DNA from: Caryophanales bacterium UBA6414
GTDB lineage: Bacteria; Bacillota_I; Bacilli_A; RF39; UBA660
Direction of reading: 5' to 3'
NCBI GenBank assembly: GCA_002438545.1
Contig: DJPK01000051.1
Location: 1-14,080 of the forward strand
DNA length: 14,080 nt
The notes beneath the pieces are model-generated. The model saw only the letters and a program-made list of their open reading frames with translations. It made no database searches and was not told the DNA's origin. Below are positions 11,448 to 14,080 of the stretch, one piece after another. The first letter of the stretch is position 1, and each line of letters opens with the position of its first letter. Position numbers and translations under genes: made by a program.

Positions 11448-14080
11448 ATGAGTAAATTAATTAATAAAAGATTCTTATTTATTTTAGGTATTAGTGTTAT
11501 TTCTCTTGTTATGCTAATAGGAGGAATGTTTTATTTGTTTGATGATAGCGATAATATATTTGTTAAGAGTGGATATATATTAAATCCAATGAGTGCTAAT
11601 AGTACTAAATATTATTTTGATAAGGGTACTAGTTATCATACTAATTTATCATCATTAATTGTATTTAATGATGTAGATAAAGATGATGTTAAAGTTAATA
11701 AAGATAGTTTTGTTCATTATTTAGATGGGGATATGTCTTTCTTAAAGAATGGGGCTATTTTAGATTTAGGAACAATTAATAAATCAATGGCTACTTATTA
11801 TAATATTACTGATAAGTCTTTAGTTAAATATAATAATGGTGGATATATAATAGATAATAAAGATGATGTTCTAACTATCGATAATTTTATTGGTAGAATT
11901 AGTGATAATAGATATATAGTAGCGGGTACTAGTGTAAAACTCGTTTATGGTGCGGATAATATTGAGACTAAGGGAGATTATTTTGAAATTACTTATGTTG
12001 AAAATGGCGTTGTAAATATTGAAAATCAAGAAGTTAAATTACAGATGGCTGCGCAAGATGCTAAGATATTAGTTAATGATGATATAGTAATTAGTTTAGG
12101 TGCTAAAAAAATTAATTATGGTACTGATGGAGTTATGTCTATTACTGAGATAACAATAGATGGTAATGAGAATATTGAAGTAATACCAAAAGATGAATAT
12201 AAAGATAATAGTTCTTCATCTAATGGTGGCAATGGTTCTAACGATGGTAATCAAGGTAATGGTGAAACTAATGAAGATGGCAATGGTAATGGAGGCACAG
12301 GCGGTGATGGCAACGGTGATAACGGTAATGGCGGTGGTTCTGATGATAAGCCTAATAGTGTAATTGATGATTATAATTTAATTAAATTAAAAGATGTTAA
12401 GATAGATGCTACTAGTATTGAAGTTATGTTTGATATTAGTGATAAATTAAAAGAACAACTTATTTTACAAGTTATTAATACAGCAACTGGCAAGAGAATA
12501 TATACTAGTGTGCTTAGTGAAGATGTTAAGATAGAGTCTTTAACACCAAATAGTAATTATTTATTTACGGTATCTTCTAGTAATGGAGATAAAGAATATT
12601 ATCAAGGATTATTTAGAACTGATGTTTTAGGAGTAGAACTTTCAAAAGTATATGCTACTTCTAGTAGTCTTACTTATATGGTTAAGGTTATGGAAGAATC
12701 AGTGGTATCTGATTTAACTTTGAAACTATATCGCTTTGATAGCGAAAGTAATCAAGAAGTATTTATATCTTCTTATGACATTAAAGCAGAGGATGCTTAT
12801 GGTGGCTATACAGCTTTATTTGATAACTTAGATAGTAATACTATTTATACAGCAGTTATTGATGATATTAGTTTAAATAGTTATCAATACGTAGGAATAT
12901 ATACAATTAGTAATAATGCTATTACGTTAAAAGAAATACCTAATTTTAATAATTTAAGTGTTTTGGTTAATGCGGAAGGGTCTAGTTTTGAACTTTCTAT
13001 TAAAGATATTAAAGATAAAGATAATGCTATTACTAGATATACTTATAATATATATCGTAAGGAAGATGTTAGCAATAACATTGATGATTTAAAAACAATT
13101 ATTAAACCTATCACTAAGAATAATGCTTCTAGTGTTAGTGTATTAGTAGATAATAATGATTCTACTAAGTTAAGTAGTGAAGAGAATTATGTTTATAATG
13201 TAGTTATTGAATATTTTGATAATGAAAAATATGTGGAATATGCTTCAGTATATAGCGATGGCTTTATTATGAGTGGTGAAGCTAAAATTATATTTGAAAG
13301 AGATGATGAGTTAACTACTTATAATAAGATAGTTGCTAATATTAAATTGGTAGATAATAGTTGTATCGTATTTATGGATGGTAGAACTAATTGTGATTTA
13401 GAGAATAATATTTATATAAAGGTTAGTGAAGATAATAATTATTCTAATGTTAGTTCAAAGATTATACCTATTGAGTTTGATTTAGAGACATTAACTTATA
13501 AGTTAGAACTTAATGATTTAATTGAAAATACTAGATATCGTATTGAAGTTTTTGCGGATATTGATAGAAAAGATGGTAATGGGGTAATATTTAATTCGTT
13601 ACTTGGTCAGACAATTATGAGTACTAAAGCACTTGCTAATTTAAATGTTAGTTTTGAAGATGCCGGTAGTAGTGAATTACATCCTATTAATAGTAATATT
13701 AAGTTTAATCCAGTTAATGGTACTAGTGATGCTCAATTAAAATATACAATAGATGCTTTAAAGAGAGTAGATGTATATTTATACTATGGTAATGTTAGTG
13801 ATAATGTTAATGCTGGTGTATTATTAGGTAATACTAGTTATCTTTGCAGTAATGGTGTTAATATTGAAGAACTTTTCTATAAAAATAAGTTTAATTTAAC
13901 TAATGGTGATGTGTTTGGTTTAGATCTTGATGATTTACGTAATGAAGATGGTGAATTAAGTCCTTATTATACAATTGCTATATATGCTTATTATGATGAA
14001 GATGGTAAATTACCAATAGTTTTAAATAATAATATTTATGCTTATAAGATTAATGAGTTATTATTAATGGGTAAGATAGA
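11448..14080 (+). CDS. Large membrane-anchored surface protein with fibronectin-III-like repeats (3' end outside window)
   Basis: The reading frame starts at the ATG at 11448 (GGTGG six to seven nt before it) and is open for 877 codons to the window end, so it is partial. An N-terminal span (about 9-30) anchors it. Residues 31-250 form a beta-rich region of no family I recognise (for example YLDGDMSFLKNGAILDL). Residues about 255-303 are a flexible Ser/Gly/Asn/Asp linker. From about 304 on there are at least four consecutive beta-sandwich-like units (about 304-395, 396-490, 493-608, 610-727) and part of a fifth. Several end in fibronectin-III-like strands such as LTPNSNYLFTV and LIENTRYRIEV. 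It is probably displayed outside the cell in adhesion or wall binding. An LPXTG or other C-terminal anchor cannot be assessed. It has its own promoter and is separate from the operon before it. Confidence 0.85.
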   Translation, partial: MSKLINKRFLFILGISVISLVMLIGGMFYLFDDSDNIFVKSGYILNPMSANSTKYYFDKGTSYHTNLSSLIVFNDVDKDDVKVNKDSFVHYLDGDMSFLKNGAILDLGTINKSMATYYNITDKSLVKYNNGGYIIDNKDDVLTIDNFIGRISDNRYIVAGTSVKLVYGADNIETKGDYFEITYVENGVVNIENQEVKLQMAAQDAKILVNDDIVISLGAKKINYGTDGVMSITEITIDGNENIEVIPKDEYKDNSSSSNGGNGSNDGNQGNGETNEDGNGNGGTGGDGNGDNGNGGGSDDKPNSVIDDYNLIKLKDVKIDATSIEVMFDISDKLKEQLILQVINTATGKRIYTSVLSEDVKIESLTPNSNYLFTVSSSNGDKEYYQGLFRTDVLGVELSKVYATSSSLTYMVKVMEESVVSDLTLKLYRFDSESNQEVFISSYDIKAEDAYGGYTALFDNLDSNTIYTAVIDDISLNSYQYVGIYTISNNAITLKEIPNFNNLSVLVNAEGSSFELSIKDIKDKDNAITRYTYNIYRKEDVSNNIDDLKTIIKPITKNNASSVSVLVDNNDSTKLSSEENYVYNVVIEYFDNEKYVEYASVYSDGFIMSGEAKIIFERDDELTTYNKIVANIKLVDNSCIVFMDGRTNCDLENNIYIKVSEDNNYSNVSSKIIPIEFDLETLTYKLELNDLIENTRYRIEVFADIDRKDGNGVIFNSLLGQTIMSTKALANLNVSFEDAGSSELHPINSNIKFNPVNGTSDAQLKYTIDALKRVDVYLYYGNVSDNVNAGVLLGNTSYLCSNGVNIEELFYKNKFNLTNGDVFGLDLDDLRNEDGELSPYYTIAIYAYYDEDGKLPIVLNNNIYAYKINELLLMGKI

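Overview
The window comes from a very AT-rich, low-GC Gram-positive-type genome. Codons end mostly in A or T, Shine-Dalgarno sites are strong purine runs, and promoters are sigma-A-like. Surface genes are lipoproteins, single-span anchored proteins and Asn/Asp/Lys-rich secreted domains. TGA is a stop and Trp is TGG, so this is the standard code and not the Mycoplasma code. The mix of CPxGY cysteine-rich pilin-like proteins, zinc-ribbon membrane proteins, LiaF/DUF4097 proteins and a DUF362 protein suggests an uncultured, host-associated Bacilli/Clostridia-type Firmicute (for example a gut Mollicutes-related lineage). That placement is inference.

Layout. Positions 1-131 hold no gene, only two hairpin terminators. 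Positions 132-2808 (minus strand) are a two-gene surface operon: a single-span, cysteine-rich repeat protein followed by a lipoprotein, both with the same AAGGGGG ribosome site, driven by a near-consensus promoter at 2841-2869. Positions 3039-3729 (plus) are a thymidylate kinase gene broken by a 7-bp tandem duplication. Converging terminators at 3736-3791 separate it from a minus-strand operon (5697 down to 3798). That operon encodes a zinc-ribbon DUF2628-like membrane protein and a PrsW-family membrane protease carrying its own zinc ribbon.

A tRNA-Arg(CCT) gene lies at 5819-5895. After it, six tightly packed plus-strand genes (about 5951-11349) appear to form one operon: an anchored Ig-like protein with a problematic start, an unrecognised helical cytoplasmic protein, a multi-span protein with a possible cytoplasmic winged-helix-like segment and an external domain, a LiaF-like protein, a DUF4097/LiaG-like beta-repeat protein, and a DUF362 protein. 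A terminator overlaps the last stop codon. A strong promoter then drives a very large anchored surface protein with a Gly/Asn linker and fibronectin-III-like repeats, which runs off the window end.

How the genes may work together. Nearly every gene concerns the cell envelope. LiaF/LiaG-like proteins next to a membrane protein with a possible DNA-binding-like segment look like an envelope-stress sensing module without a recognisable two-component pair in view. The PrsW operon is a candidate regulated-proteolysis pair. The two outer loci encode proteins displayed on the cell surface. The two most striking local oddities are the tmk frameshift and the missing start codon of the first gene after the tRNA. 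Either could be real decay or a small indel error in the sequence.
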